From the IMG/VR virus record IMGVR_UViG_3300042890_000882, positions 1 through 30,495 of that record: DNA of 30,495 nt. One strand, 5' to 3'. The notes below the pieces were generated by a model. That model saw only the letters and a list, made by a program, of their open reading frames with translations, made no database searches and had not been told where the DNA came from. The DNA comes from a virus. Shown here piece after piece: positions 7,529 to 15,089 of the stretch. Made by a program: the position numbers and the translations under genes. Position 1 is the stretch's first letter. Each line of letters opens with the position of its first letter.

Positions 7529-7731
7529 AAAAATTAATAACAGATTTTTTAGAGAAGTATTGTACGTTAGTTAAAGATGATGATTCAGATGCCTACGTTG
7601 ATTTAATGGTAGACAATCATTCTTGTGTTTTGTTTGAAGATATAGAGTGGTACGTACCAGACACCAATTCACTCTGGAGTGAAGACGAATCTTTACTGCA
7701 AGATTTTATTGTTTACAGTTATGGAATATAA
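7525..7731 (+). CDS. hypothetical acidic protein, 68 aa
   Basis: Starts in an ATGA overlap with the gene before it, so translational coupling is likely. Acidic (VKDDDSDAYVD, WSEDESL) with two cysteines. No recognised family, signal peptide or membrane segment. Confidence 0.6.
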   Translation: MKKLITDFLEKYCTLVKDDDSDAYVDLMVDNHSCVLFEDIEWYVPDTNSLWSEDESLLQDFIVYSYGI

Positions 7732-7742
7732 AAATACAAAGT

Positions 7743-7946
7743 ATGTCAACTAAATCAAAAATATCCCACCTTGATGATTACGATCTATTAATTTGGATAT
7801 TCGAACAAGAGCTTCCTTGGAGGGAAGAACTCTTTAAATTAACAAACACTAAAAGCCTAATAGGCTTGGTCAAATTTGTCAGAAACAATTACGAAACAAT
7901 TAAACAATTAGAAAATGAAAAAGCAAGAACTAATCGAAAAGCTTAA
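7743..7946 (+). CDS. hypothetical protein, 67 aa
   Basis: MSTKSKISHLDDYDLLIWIF onward; helical, with a basic tail (NEKARTNRKA). The tail is encoded over the start of the next gene (32-base overlap). No family recognised. Confidence 0.6.
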   Translation: MSTKSKISHLDDYDLLIWIFEQELPWREELFKLTNTKSLIGLVKFVRNNYETIKQLENEKARTNRKA

Positions 7947-8268
7947 AGCAGCAGGCACATTATCATCAAGTGCTTTTATTCCCGTATCAGATGTAATTAA
8001 GATGGTAGAAGATCTAGAAGACTCTCAGCCATATGAAGTTTCTGATGAGGACATTGATCACATCGTAGATGAGATAACAAATCAGATTGAGGATTCCTCA
8101 GAAGATATCATAGACGACTTTGAAATATCTGCTGATGCTAACCGTACAAAGATAGACGTGTCTATTTCATCCATAAGATTCGACTCTTGGAAGCTAGACA
8201 ATATTATACGTGATGCAGTAGGTAATCTAAAAAATAAATATAAATTTCAAGAAGTAGATAATAACTAA
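7915..8268 (+). CDS. acidic helical phage protein, 117 aa
   Basis: Starts MKKQELIEKLKAAGTLSS, a common beginning of small phage proteins with a predicted coiled N-terminal helix (SDVIKMVEDLE). The middle is very acidic and helical (DEDIDHIVDEITNQIEDSSE), and the end is a short beta/helix unit. Role unknown. The ATG at 7915 is supported by the leader aattaaacaattagaaa, despite the 32-base overlap with the previous gene. Confidence 0.65.
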   Translation: MKKQELIEKLKAAGTLSSSAFIPVSDVIKMVEDLEDSQPYEVSDEDIDHIVDEITNQIEDSSEDIIDDFEISADANRTKIDVSISSIRFDSWKLDNIIRDAVGNLKNKYKFQEVDNN

Positions 8269-8273
8269 TAACT

Positions 8274-8810
8274 ATGGGACAATATTATAAAGTGGTATCT
8301 CTAGATGCAGAGCAATACATATCTCCTTTTGGAGCCAAGCTAATAGAACATTTCTGGGTTGATAACACCTATATGAAACAAGTAGAGAGGCTCTTATCTC
8401 CAGGAGGATCTTGGCACAAGACTAGATTAGTTTGGGCAGGAGACTATGCAGATGAAGCATTATTTGTACCCGAAGGTTTTGAAAAAGAGACTCTATATTC
8501 TTATGCTTATGATAACTATACCCTCCCTTCTGACAGCAAAGAAGACGGTCCAGATATTAGATACATTGTAAACCATTCTAAGAATCTGTACATTGATATG
8601 GGAGACATTCCTAATTTAGAAGGAGAGGTTGGAGTCTTTAAGATCCACCCACTACCCATACTAACTTCATCAGGGAATGGTAGAGGAAGTGGAGACTACA
8701 GGGATGATGATGATACTAATGTAGGATCTTGGGCAGGGGATGTAATATCTACAGAGTTTATAGAACCTGATGGTATGGAGAAGTATACAGAATTTTTCAC
8801 TGAATATTAA
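8274..8810 (+). CDS. conserved phage protein, MGQYYKVV type, 178 aa
   Basis: The opening MGQYYKVVSLDAEQYISPFG and the following GAKLIEHFW are typical of a phage and plasmid protein family of unknown function. A central WAGDYADEALFVPEG and a late SWAGDVISTEF are also present. Aromatic and acidic, with no membrane segment or catalytic motif that I can name. The AGD blocks recall the SWAGDFS motif of the paralogs at 3962 and 4641, but alignment is too short to claim relation. Confidence 0.7.
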   Translation: MGQYYKVVSLDAEQYISPFGAKLIEHFWVDNTYMKQVERLLSPGGSWHKTRLVWAGDYADEALFVPEGFEKETLYSYAYDNYTLPSDSKEDGPDIRYIVNHSKNLYIDMGDIPNLEGEVGVFKIHPLPILTSSGNGRGSGDYRDDDDTNVGSWAGDVISTEFIEPDGMEKYTEFFTEY

Positions 8811-8816
8811 TAACAT

Positions 8817-8996
8817 ATGACACAACTACACGAAACCTTAATGGGTAGAAAACTTATAGAAGGAACTCTACCAGAGATAGCAAGAAATCTTAAAAGAATA
8901 GCAGATGCTTTGGAGAAACAAACCAAAGAAGAAAAGGTAGATACTCCACAAACAGATGATCTAACAACACTTATACGATATGAAAAGAATAATTAG
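8817..8996 (+). CDS. small helical protein, 59 aa
   Basis: A frame with ATG at 8817, six bases after the previous stop. MTQLHETLMGRKLIEGTLPE is followed by IARNLKRIADALEKQTKEEK, an amphipathic helix of the kind seen in small phage proteins. The end overlaps the next gene by 17 bases. Function unknown. Confidence 0.6.
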   Translation: MTQLHETLMGRKLIEGTLPEIARNLKRIADALEKQTKEEKVDTPQTDDLTTLIRYEKNN

Positions 8997-9084
8997 TGTT
9001 ATAAGTAAATTCTTTAAAGATATATTCTTAGGATTTAAAATATCAGAAGAACTAAAAAAGAAATCTAATTGGGGAAAATTTTAA
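8980..9084 (+). CDS. small basic amphipathic protein, 34 aa
   Basis: A short frame, MKRIISVISKFFKDIFLGFK followed by ISEELKKKSNWGKF, overlapping the previous gene by 17 bases and ending 10 bases before the next. The hydrophobic and basic alternation suggests membrane-surface binding. Its only support is spacing and composition, so it may not be expressed. Confidence 0.4.
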   Translation: MKRIISVISKFFKDIFLGFKISEELKKKSNWGKF

Positions 9085-9094
9085 AAAATAAACT

Positions 9095-9361
9095 ATGGAA
9101 CAAGAAAAACCTGTATTACTTGTAAACAGATCTTCATTCTTAAACTGGTACTTTGATGAGGATATTATAGAAGGTTTCTTTAATCACCACTCTGTCTTCA
9201 GGGACTTAGAGGAAGATGGAGAATTTAGTATAACTGCACAATCTCTGTTAGACGGAGTAGGGTATCTGCCTGATCACGTTGTAGAAGAAGGGCAAGAGAT
9301 ATTCTACGATGCTTTGGAAGAGGTGGACATGGGAGCATACAGTAAAATAATATTCAGCTAA
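9095..9361 (+). CDS. hypothetical acidic protein, 88 aa
   Basis: MEQEKPVLLVNRSSFLNWYF followed by an acidic body (FRDLEEDGEF, HVVEEGQEIFYDALEE). A likely mixed alpha/beta fold with no recognised family. The leader is aaaaaataaact. A 19-base gap precedes the DnaA-like gene. Confidence 0.65.
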   Translation: MEQEKPVLLVNRSSFLNWYFDEDIIEGFFNHHSVFRDLEEDGEFSITAQSLLDGVGYLPDHVVEEGQEIFYDALEEVDMGAYSKIIFS

Positions 9362-9380
9362 ACATTTAAAACAAACAAAC

Positions 9381-9680
9381 ATGTCAGAAAAACAATTTCA
9401 AAAAATTGTAGAGATCATCTGTGAAGCCTACGGGATTACCAAAGAACAGTTGCTGTCAAAACTAAAAACAGGAATGGTAACTTTGGCTAGGCACAATTTG
9501 TATAGAGCCCTAACTCATATGGGATTAAATCTATCTGAGACTGGGGATAAACTTGGTAGAGATCATGCTACAGTTAGACACGGTATACAAGTGTACCAAG
9601 ACCTGTATAAGACAGATGAGACATTCAGACTAAGGGCACAGGCAATCAGAGACAAAATAAAAGAAATACCATATGAGTAA
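9381..9680 (+). CDS. DnaA domain IV-like DNA-binding protein
   Basis: 99 residues. The segment TLARHNLYRALTHMGLNLSE, then GDKLGRDHATVRHG, matches the helix-turn-helix of the DnaA C-terminal domain (LARQ.AMYL...SL.EIG..FGRDHTTV.H), including the D-H-A/T-T-V-R/L-H signature that contacts the DnaA box. The N-terminal 30 residues recall the usual lead-in helices. The ATPase domain is absent. It may bind DnaA-box-like sites in phage or host DNA, to regulate replication or transcription; that is inferred. It overlaps the GP88 gene by 8 bases. Confidence 0.82.
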   Translation: MSEKQFQKIVEIICEAYGITKEQLLSKLKTGMVTLARHNLYRALTHMGLNLSETGDKLGRDHATVRHGIQVYQDLYKTDETFRLRAQAIRDKIKEIPYE

Positions 9681-10407
9681 AGAAAAGAACACACTACTAA
9701 AGTTCGGAAAGGGTAACGCTAAATTATCCAAGGACATCTACACGTTCTCTCTACCGGCAGGACATAGCTGCCCTTTTGCATTTGAATGTAAGGCTTCGGC
9801 GGATCGATCCACAGGAAAGATCAAGGATGGTAAGGACCAAGTATTCAGATGCTTCGCTGCTTCACAAGAGGCATTGTACACTAACACTAGGAATGCTAGG
9901 TGGCACAACTACGATCTACTGAAAGGGCTTAAGACAGTTAGTAAGATGACTGACCTTATTGTAGATAGCCTTCCTCCTAAAGCTACTACGGTTAGAGTAC
10001 ACGTATCAGGAGACTTCTTTTCACAGGCTTACTTCGATGCTTGGATGGCTGTAGCTAGGATATATCCCAAGAAGAAGTTCTATGCTTACACCAAGAGTAT
10101 TCCTTATTGGCTAGAGAGGAAGGACACTATCCCAAAGAACTTCAACCTTACAAGCTCTAAAGGAGGTAGGACAGACGAGTTGATTGATCTCAATAAGCTT
10201 AAGTACGCTGAGGTTGTATTCACTGAGGAGGATGCTAAGGAACTTAAGCTAGAGCTAGACCACGATGATAGCCATGCTTACAATGGTAAGAAGAGCTTTG
10301 GCTTATTGATTCATGGTTCTCAGAGGAAAGGATCAAACGCATCTGTAGCCCTAAGCAATCTTAAAAAGAAAGGTATCAAAGGTTATTCTAAAAAACAAAA
10401 AGTATGA
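9673..10407 (+). CDS. GP88-like phage protein
   Basis: 244 residues. TFSLPAGHSCPFAFECKA (C33, C39) followed by FRCFAAS (C60) and W..Y is the signature of the phage GP88 family, named from a mycobacteriophage gene product and of unknown function. The conserved cysteines may bind metal or an Fe-S cluster. Later, TVRVHVSGDFFSQAYFDAWM and KKFYAYTKS recall the middle of that family. Basic C-terminus. It starts within the DnaA-like gene (8-base overlap), pointing to coupled expression. Confidence 0.82.
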   Translation: MSKEKNTLLKFGKGNAKLSKDIYTFSLPAGHSCPFAFECKASADRSTGKIKDGKDQVFRCFAASQEALYTNTRNARWHNYDLLKGLKTVSKMTDLIVDSLPPKATTVRVHVSGDFFSQAYFDAWMAVARIYPKKKFYAYTKSIPYWLERKDTIPKNFNLTSSKGGRTDELIDLNKLKYAEVVFTEEDAKELKLELDHDDSHAYNGKKSFGLLIHGSQRKGSNASVALSNLKKKGIKGYSKKQKV

Positions 10408-10574
10408 CAGACTCACAAGTACTTGCTATAAGGTGCGCCTATGCAGACTTACTAGGGGCATTGCAAAACTATGAACAGGGTTCTTATGCAGACCATGATT
10501 GGGATGCACATAGAACAACTATAGAAGAAATGGAAGTTGAATTTTCAGACATACTTAAAAAACAAATATCATGA
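10404..10574 (+). CDS. small helical protein, 56 aa
   Basis: Starts at the ATG at 10404 overlapping the GP88 stop (ATGA) and ends overlapping the next start (ATGA), so it is coupled on both sides. MTDSQVLAIRCAYADLLGAL then a His/Asp-rich middle (YADHDWDAH) and an acidic helix. The overlap pattern makes it a convincing gene; function unknown. Confidence 0.65.
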   Translation: MTDSQVLAIRCAYADLLGALQNYEQGSYADHDWDAHRTTIEEMEVEFSDILKKQIS

Positions 10575-10801
10575 AAGTATCAGAATTAAAAGAAGGTTAC
10601 CACATGTTTGGTAACAAAGGTAATGTATGGAACAACACAGCGCACATTGCTAAGTCAGGATTCCACGGCACTACACTATGTGAGACTCCTATGTTAAGTA
10701 GAAACTGGGCTAAGATAGAAGAGGTTCAGGAGATAGGGTGCCCAGATTGTTTAAAAATTTATAAAAAATTAAACAATGGAAGTACAAGTACTATCTCCTG
10801 A
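10571..10801 (+). CDS. hypothetical protein with possible zinc-binding Cys/His, 76 aa
   Basis: Starts in an ATGA overlap. The sequence GFHGTTLCETPMLSRNWAKI and then IGCPDC gives a C-x(n)-C-x-x-C set that resembles small phage proteins with an unpaired zinc-binding knuckle. The C-terminal Ser/Thr tail (NNGSTSTIS) is encoded over the start of the next gene (26-base overlap). Function unknown. Confidence 0.65.
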   Translation: MKVSELKEGYHMFGNKGNVWNNTAHIAKSGFHGTTLCETPMLSRNWAKIEEVQEIGCPDCLKIYKKLNNGSTSTIS

Positions 10802-10973
10802 TGGGATTACCATAGAATTTGATAAATGGTCATACCCATCTAATAAGAAAGCGAAGGAAGCTTTCAATAAGTGGAAGAGCTATTACGAAAGACAAGGATA
10901 TTATAGTTCATCTACTCATGGTAAAATACCTCTAGATGAGTTGGAATATTATTGTAAATTTAAAACAATTTAA
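10776..10973 (+). CDS. small conserved phage protein, 65 aa
   Basis: MEVQVLSPDGITIEFDKWSY, then KKAKEAFNKWKSYYERQGYYS and PLDELEYYCKF. This arrangement is a recurrent small protein of Bacteroidota phages and mobile elements, often annotated as hypothetical. It folds probably as beta-hairpin plus helix. Overlaps the previous gene by 26 bases. No known function. Confidence 0.7.
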   Translation: MEVQVLSPDGITIEFDKWSYPSNKKAKEAFNKWKSYYERQGYYSSSTHGKIPLDELEYYCKFKTI

Positions 10974-10974
10974 A

Positions 10975-11205
10975 ATGGTACAAGATCTTTATTTTAAATA
11001 CGACAGCACAGCTCGTATTAGGTTTAAGAAAAAGAATGTATTCGAGAATGATATGATGCCAGGTATCTACAGGATCAAAACAGAGAAACTAGATTTCATG
11101 ATCCCTAGTAAATTAGTTCTCATAGAAGAAGATAACGTATTCATTCCTAACACATTCTATCAGAGAGTACTAGAGAAACTATACTTTCAGAGAGCAGGGA
11201 TGTAA
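10975..11205 (+). CDS. hypothetical protein, 76 aa
   Basis: I use the ATG at 10975 (MVQDLYFKYDSTARIRF) rather than 10936, since the earlier start lies within the preceding gene and the later one follows a normal leader (aaatttaaaacaatttaaa). Basic, probably beta-rich. It is last before a strong terminator. No family recognised. Confidence 0.65.
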   Translation: MVQDLYFKYDSTARIRFKKKNVFENDMMPGIYRIKTEKLDFMIPSKLVLIEEDNVFIPNTFYQRVLEKLYFQRAGM

Positions 11206-11234
11206 ACTTATGTTTTATTTGTGGTTAGTCATAC

Positions 11235-11267
11235 CCCGCCGTGTTTCTACGTTGGCGGGTTTTTTTA
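11235..11267 (+). terminator. Rho-independent terminator
   Basis: CCCGCC pairs with GGCGGG across a 13-base loop, followed by seven T. It separates the GP88-containing run from the next transcript. Confidence 0.85.
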
Positions 11268-11283
11268 TTTAAAAAGAAATTAT

Positions 11284-11291
11284 TATATTTG
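11284..11291 (+). promoter_or_regulatory. possible Bacteroidota -7 box
   Basis: TATATTTG matches TAnnTTTG and lies just after a terminator, which is a natural place for a promoter. No -33 TTTG is visible. It is only 2 bases before the ATG at 11294, so transcription from it would start at or inside that gene. Confidence 0.4.
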
Positions 11292-11293
11292 TA

Positions 11294-11437
11294 ATGAAAA
11301 AAAATAAAGACTCACAAGAAGACAAAAAAGAATCTACTAAAGACAAGAAGGCACACGAAGATTTGATTAAAAGGTTACAAGACAAAGGTCTTGTTCTTAT
11401 CAAAGGAGTGTGGCAGAAGCCGAACTCTAAAAATTAA
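11294..11437 (+). CDS. highly charged small protein, 47 aa
   Basis: MKKNKDSQEDKKESTKDKKA, then a helix, then LVLIKGVWQKPNSKN. Lys/Glu/Asp-rich N-terminus and no hydrophobic core, so probably extended. The start is uncertain because the only promoter-like box is 2 bases upstream; no other ATG exists in the frame. Function unknown. Confidence 0.5.
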   Translation: MKKNKDSQEDKKESTKDKKAHEDLIKRLQDKGLVLIKGVWQKPNSKN

Positions 11438-11447
11438 AACACATAAC

Positions 11448-11660
11448 ATGGACTACGAATTTTATTTGTTTTCTAGACTATATCAGCATCATTATGAAAA
11501 GGAACTTAGTGATATCCCTGTAGATGAAGAGTTTGAAAGATGCTGTGTTCTGTACAACAAGTTTGAGAAATCTCCTCATAATGATATGAACAAAGGTCTA
11601 TATGAATGTATAGAAAATTTTTTAACCGACTCTAAGGAAATAATAATATCTTACAATTAA
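11448..11660 (+). CDS. hypothetical protein, 70 aa
   Basis: I take the ATG at 11448 (MDYEFYLFSRLYQHHYEKEL), since the in-frame upstream ATG at 11391 lies within the preceding gene. Aromatic and acidic, probably helical, with two CxxC-less cysteine pairs. No family recognised. Confidence 0.6.
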   Translation: MDYEFYLFSRLYQHHYEKELSDIPVDEEFERCCVLYNKFEKSPHNDMNKGLYECIENFLTDSKEIIISYN

Positions 11661-11671
11661 AATCAAACAAA

Positions 11672-12001
11672 ATGAAAAAAGCAACAGCAATTATCGCAAT
11701 CGTATTGTTAGCAGGGTGCGGTCTGTTTAAAAACAGTTCTGTAAAGAAAGCCCCTAAATCAGAATTTGAAGTTAACAAAGATGTAGTGTTACACAAAGGA
11801 AAGCCTTATGCAAAACTACAAGCAATGACTTGGTCTCTAGACAATGGAGAGCTTGTTAAAGAAATGAACTTCAAGTTGTTAGACAAAGAGGATCTATCTG
11901 TAATAGGAGGTATGATAGACTTCTTATCAGACAGACATCAAGGGGATGAGATAGAGATTGAATTTGAGGTACCAGCTGGTAGTGGCGAATTTAAATTATA
12001 G
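11672..12001 (+). CDS. phage-encoded lipoprotein
   Basis: 109 residues with a textbook lipoprotein signal: MKKATAIIAIVLLAGC, lipobox LAGC with C16, so a lipid-anchored envelope protein is expected. The mature part is short and beta-rich, with an acidic C-terminus (GDEIEIEFEVPAGSG). In phages, such lipoproteins often block superinfection or act as outer spanins; it is far from the lysis genes here, which favours an exclusion-type or host-envelope role (inference). Leader aatcaaacaaa is normal. Family not recognised. Confidence 0.8.
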   Translation: MKKATAIIAIVLLAGCGLFKNSSVKKAPKSEFEVNKDVVLHKGKPYAKLQAMTWSLDNGELVKEMNFKLLDKEDLSVIGGMIDFLSDRHQGDEIEIEFEVPAGSGEFKL

Positions 12002-12004
12002 TGT

Positions 12005-12214
12005 ATGAAAACTATTAATGAACTTATCAATGCATGGAAAAATAATGTACCTCTTGTATGGAATGATCCAGATCCAATAGAATCTAACGACTATACAATT
12101 ACTTACATTGAAGAATTATATGAAGAGGACTTTGATAACTATACCCCCATACTAATTCAATACGGACAGGGTAGCGAAGCACAGGTATTTTTACACGAAA
12201 TATTATATAAATAA
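12005..12214 (+). CDS. hypothetical acidic protein, 69 aa
   Basis: Starts 3 bases after the lipoprotein stop, so cotranscribed. MKTINELINAWKNNVPLVWN, acidic later, with a terminal FLHEILYK. Soluble; no family recognised. A partner or regulator of the lipoprotein is only a guess from position. Confidence 0.6.
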   Translation: MKTINELINAWKNNVPLVWNDPDPIESNDYTITYIEELYEEDFDNYTPILIQYGQGSEAQVFLHEILYK

Positions 12215-12242
12215 AAATCAATCAAAAATCAAACAAACAGTT

Positions 12243-13220
12243 ATGGCACACAATCTTAATGAAACAAACGGTAAGGTATCCTTTGCAGCTCGTGGTGAGA
12301 AAGCATGGCATGGTCTGGGACAGTACGTATCAGAAGCAATGACTTCAGAACAAGCTATTGAGTTGGGAGGATTGAATTACACGGTAGAGAAGCGTCCTCT
12401 GTACGCACCAGGTTGGGCTGGTACAATGGTAGAGGCAGAAGGACATTACGGTAACGTAAGGACAGACACAAACGAGATCTTGGGTATTGTAAAAGGTAGG
12501 TATCGTATTGTACAGAACAAGGATGCATTTGGGTTCTTCGATACTATCATCGACAAGGGAGAAGCTATCTTTGAAACAGCAGGAGCATTGGGTAAAGGAG
12601 AGAGGATATTTGTTACTGCTAAGCTTCCAGAAGATATGTTAGTTCGTGGTGAGAAGGTTGAGAAGTATATCATGCTTACTAACTCTCACGATGGTAGCAG
12701 TACTATCATTGCAGGGTTTACTCCAATCAGAGTGGTATGTAACAACACCCTCACAGCAGCTCTTAAGAACATCGATAACAAGGTCAGCATCTCTCACACT
12801 GCATCAGCCGAGAGTAGATTAAGAGAAGCTTCTAGGGTCATGGGAATAGCTTCTAGGTATATGGACGAAGTTAACTTAGCTTTTGAAGGTATGACTACTC
12901 GCAGACTGTCTGACTTGGAATTAAAACACTACATAGAAACTGTGATGAAGTCAGCTACTAAAGAGGATGAGTCTGATAAAGAGGCTTCTACTAGAATGAA
13001 GAATCTAGTAGATCAGGTTTACTCATTCACTATCACACACCCTACTCAGACTACTGAGGCTGCTTATCGTACACTGTGGGGGGCTTACAATGGCATCTCT
13101 GGGTTCTACAACTTCATCAAGGATTACAAGTCTGCCGATCAGAAGATGAAGGATATGAACTACGGATATGCTAATGACAAGATCTCTAAAGCTTTTGATC
13201 TAGCTGCTAGAATGGTGTAA
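12243..13220 (+). CDS. DUF932 / TIGR03299 phage-plasmid-like protein
   Basis: 325 residues. The start HNLNETNGKVSFAARGEKAW, then HGLGQYV, is the signature of TIGR03299 (DUF932), abundant in phages and plasmids. Other family blocks are RYRIVQNKDAFGFFDTII, ETAGALGKGERIFVTAKLP, and ITPIRVVCNNTL-like TPIRVVCNNTLTAAL. The length is usual. The biochemical role of the family is unknown; single-strand DNA annealing or recombination has been proposed in general. C-ending and AGA codons dominate. Leader aatcaaacaaacagtt. Confidence 0.92.
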   Translation: MAHNLNETNGKVSFAARGEKAWHGLGQYVSEAMTSEQAIELGGLNYTVEKRPLYAPGWAGTMVEAEGHYGNVRTDTNEILGIVKGRYRIVQNKDAFGFFDTIIDKGEAIFETAGALGKGERIFVTAKLPEDMLVRGEKVEKYIMLTNSHDGSSTIIAGFTPIRVVCNNTLTAALKNIDNKVSISHTASAESRLREASRVMGIASRYMDEVNLAFEGMTTRRLSDLELKHYIETVMKSATKEDESDKEASTRMKNLVDQVYSFTITHPTQTTEAAYRTLWGAYNGISGFYNFIKDYKSADQKMKDMNYGYANDKISKAFDLAARMV

Positions 13221-13250
13221 TCTATTTAATCATTAATAAAAATAAAAACT

Positions 13251-13562
13251 ATGTACAAAACATTTGATGATTTAGAGTTTATTAAAGTAGAGGCTATAGA
13301 GGGTATTGAAGAAGAAGTTAATATGTTTTACAAGGGAGTTCGTTGTAAGATTCAATTTGACAATGGATACGGAGCAAGTGTAGTTAGTCATAACTACAGT
13401 TATGGAGGTAAAGAAGGTCTCTATGAACTTGCTGTTCTAGATGAAAATGGGAATCTGCACTACGATAACCCGGTAGCAAATGGAGACGTTATAGGTTATT
13501 TAAAACAATCTGACGTTACAGAGTTAATGAAATCCATACAAGACCTACCCCACAGACAGTGA
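13251..13562 (+). CDS. conserved phage protein, 103 aa
   Basis: The central KIQFDNGYGASVVSHNYSYG, followed by GGKEGLYELAVLDENG and later VANGDVIGYLKQSDVTELM, is a pattern seen in a small phage protein of unknown function. Beta-rich N-terminus, helical end. It lies 30 bases after the DUF932 gene and 3 bases before an HNH gene, so likely in one operon. Confidence 0.7.
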   Translation: MYKTFDDLEFIKVEAIEGIEEEVNMFYKGVRCKIQFDNGYGASVVSHNYSYGGKEGLYELAVLDENGNLHYDNPVANGDVIGYLKQSDVTELMKSIQDLPHRQ

Positions 13563-13565
13563 TAG

Positions 13566-13943
13566 ATGAACAAGAGAAAGTTTAGCCAAGCTCTATACGA
13601 TCAGTATAAAAAGCAAGGAGAGTGCTGCTACTACTGTAAAGTGAAAACGCCATTTGAAGATATCACTAGAGATCATTTCCTTCCAATATCGGAGGGAAAT
13701 ACTCTGGTGAATAACAAAGTCTTTGCTTGTAGGAAATGTAACAGTCTAAAAGGCCACAAGTCTATGGATGAGTTCCAACAGTTTCTCATAAATAAATTAT
13801 GTGACATCTTAAAAAAAGTAGTAGAAAATGATTGGAAGATTTCAAAACAAGACGTAGATTTGTTTAAATGGTACTCTAAAGTACTAGTAACTGTAGGAGA
13901 TATAATAAAAAACGGCTACAAACCATCGCACATATTTACCTAA
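13566..13943 (+). CDS. HNH endonuclease
   Basis: 125 residues. Small HNH module: C21-x-x-C24 (CCYYCKVK), D36-H37 (TRDHFLPIS), N49/N50, then C55-x-x-C58 with NSLKGHKS. D-H followed by N and H is the beta-beta-alpha metal catalytic layout. C-terminal 55 residues are helical and basic, possibly for DNA contacts. No long N-terminal DNA-recognition domain, unlike the HNH protein at 2993; this type is often a small nuclease or restriction-like enzyme. Target unknown. Confidence 0.85.
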   Translation: MNKRKFSQALYDQYKKQGECCYYCKVKTPFEDITRDHFLPISEGNTLVNNKVFACRKCNSLKGHKSMDEFQQFLINKLCDILKKVVENDWKISKQDVDLFKWYSKVLVTVGDIIKNGYKPSHIFT

Positions 13944-13952
13944 ACCAATAAC

Positions 13953-14273
13953 ATGAATATCCTAAATTTTGACTCAACCGAACAAGAACAAATATTAGAT
14001 GAGATAGGGGCAGACCCAGATGCTTTAAAAAGATTAAAACAAGAACTTGATAGCTCTTATGAATCTCTTTTATTTCTGGGAAAGAATCTGTTAGAAAATG
14101 ATTTACTAAACTCTGCTATATTCAATATAAGATTGTTGTTTACATTATACAAAAGAGAGGAGAACTATGAACGATTAGCAGAATTAAAAAAGCTAGTTGA
14201 TTTAATAGAAAACTCTAATGTGTCTGTGGTAGACAAAAAAATTATTGAAAGCTTAAAAGTAAATCTAAATTAA
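13953..14273 (+). CDS. hypothetical helical protein, 106 aa
   Basis: MNILNFDSTEQEQILDEIGA onward; all-helical, with repeated leucine heptads (LLFLGKNLLENDLLN, LAELKKLVDLIENS) that may form a TPR-like or coiled-coil bundle. No family recognised. Its stop shares a base with the next start (TAATG), so the two are translated together. Confidence 0.65.
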   Translation: MNILNFDSTEQEQILDEIGADPDALKRLKQELDSSYESLLFLGKNLLENDLLNSAIFNIRLLFTLYKREENYERLAELKKLVDLIENSNVSVVDKKIIESLKVNLN

Positions 14274-14917
14274 TGGATGATCTAATATTAAATGATGAAT
14301 TTAAAAGTGATAAGTTTGAAGTTTCTATAAACGAACTTTTATTTTCTAGATCTTATAAACCTACGGTACAGTCTATATCTAAGCTATTAGATAACAACGG
14401 GTACTTTGGTAGATACCAAATAGAAACCTTAACCAGTAAAAAACATGGGACAGATGTTTTAATTAAGATACATTTTTATCTTTACGATAGCAGGTTTACT
14501 TACACGTGGCCATACAGTACTTTCTTTAACATAGATAAAAAGATCTACGGACACTGCAGAAAAATATCTAGGGGCGTGCTTAGTAATGGCTCTATGCTTC
14601 ATTATGTTTTCATACTATTAGCCTCGATCTTTAGAATAAAGATTAAAAATCAAATAGAAGAAGATAGTTTATTTGATGTGTATTCTGATATTTGTTTAAA
14701 GGAAATATCTAGTAAAAAAATTCCTGTTAATGATTGGGCATTTATAATCTGCAAGATCCATGGTAACCCAGGCCAAAGAGATTATCTAGATAAAGCAATT
14801 CCCTTTCTATGTAGAGTGGGTTTGATTTACAATCGAAGATTTAAAATAGGAACAACAGATGACGCTGATGAAGTGTATAGAAATCTATTTGATATAAATT
14901 ATTGGCACAACATTTAA
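14273..14917 (+). CDS. hypothetical basic protein, 214 aa
   Basis: Starts one base into the previous stop. MDDLILNDEFKSDKFEVSIN, then a basic and aromatic body (IKIHFYLYDSRFTYTWPYST), and helices (HYVFILLASIFRIKIKNQI) that may be buried or membrane-associated. The late FIICKIHGNPGQRDYLDKAI has no match that I know. Function unknown. The A/T-rich codons differ from DUF932, suggesting a different origin or lower expression. Confidence 0.65.
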   Translation: MDDLILNDEFKSDKFEVSINELLFSRSYKPTVQSISKLLDNNGYFGRYQIETLTSKKHGTDVLIKIHFYLYDSRFTYTWPYSTFFNIDKKIYGHCRKISRGVLSNGSMLHYVFILLASIFRIKIKNQIEEDSLFDVYSDICLKEISSKKIPVNDWAFIICKIHGNPGQRDYLDKAIPFLCRVGLIYNRRFKIGTTDDADEVYRNLFDINYWHNI

Positions 14918-14927
14918 AACAAACTAT

Positions 14928-15089
14928 ATGCACCCAGTAGTATTAGTAGTTATCACAGGGCTTTCGTTGTTTTTAGTAGTAGCCTTGATAGAAGATAAGT
15001 TAATGCCTATTCTTAAAGAAGACTCCAAGTTCAAGAAATGGTGGAGGAGTCATATTATTGCTGAGTATAAAGGACCTGGTAATCTCTAG
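14928..15089 (+). CDS. small membrane protein, 53 aa
   Basis: MHPVVLVVITGLSLFLVVAL is a hydrophobic segment at the N-terminus, then IEDKLMPILKEDSKFKKWWR and the end HIIAEYKGPGNL. One transmembrane pass with a basic cytoplasmic tail; phage proteins ending K-W-W-R are common. It is the last rightward gene, and its 3' end overlaps the 3' end of the opposing gene by 35 bases. Confidence 0.65.
   Translation: MHPVVLVVITGLSLFLVVALIEDKLMPILKEDSKFKKWWRSHIIAEYKGPGNL

Noticed and set aside
11391-11447. Upstream start at 11391
   Set aside because: It lies inside the 47-residue gene in another frame; ATG 11448 has better leader.
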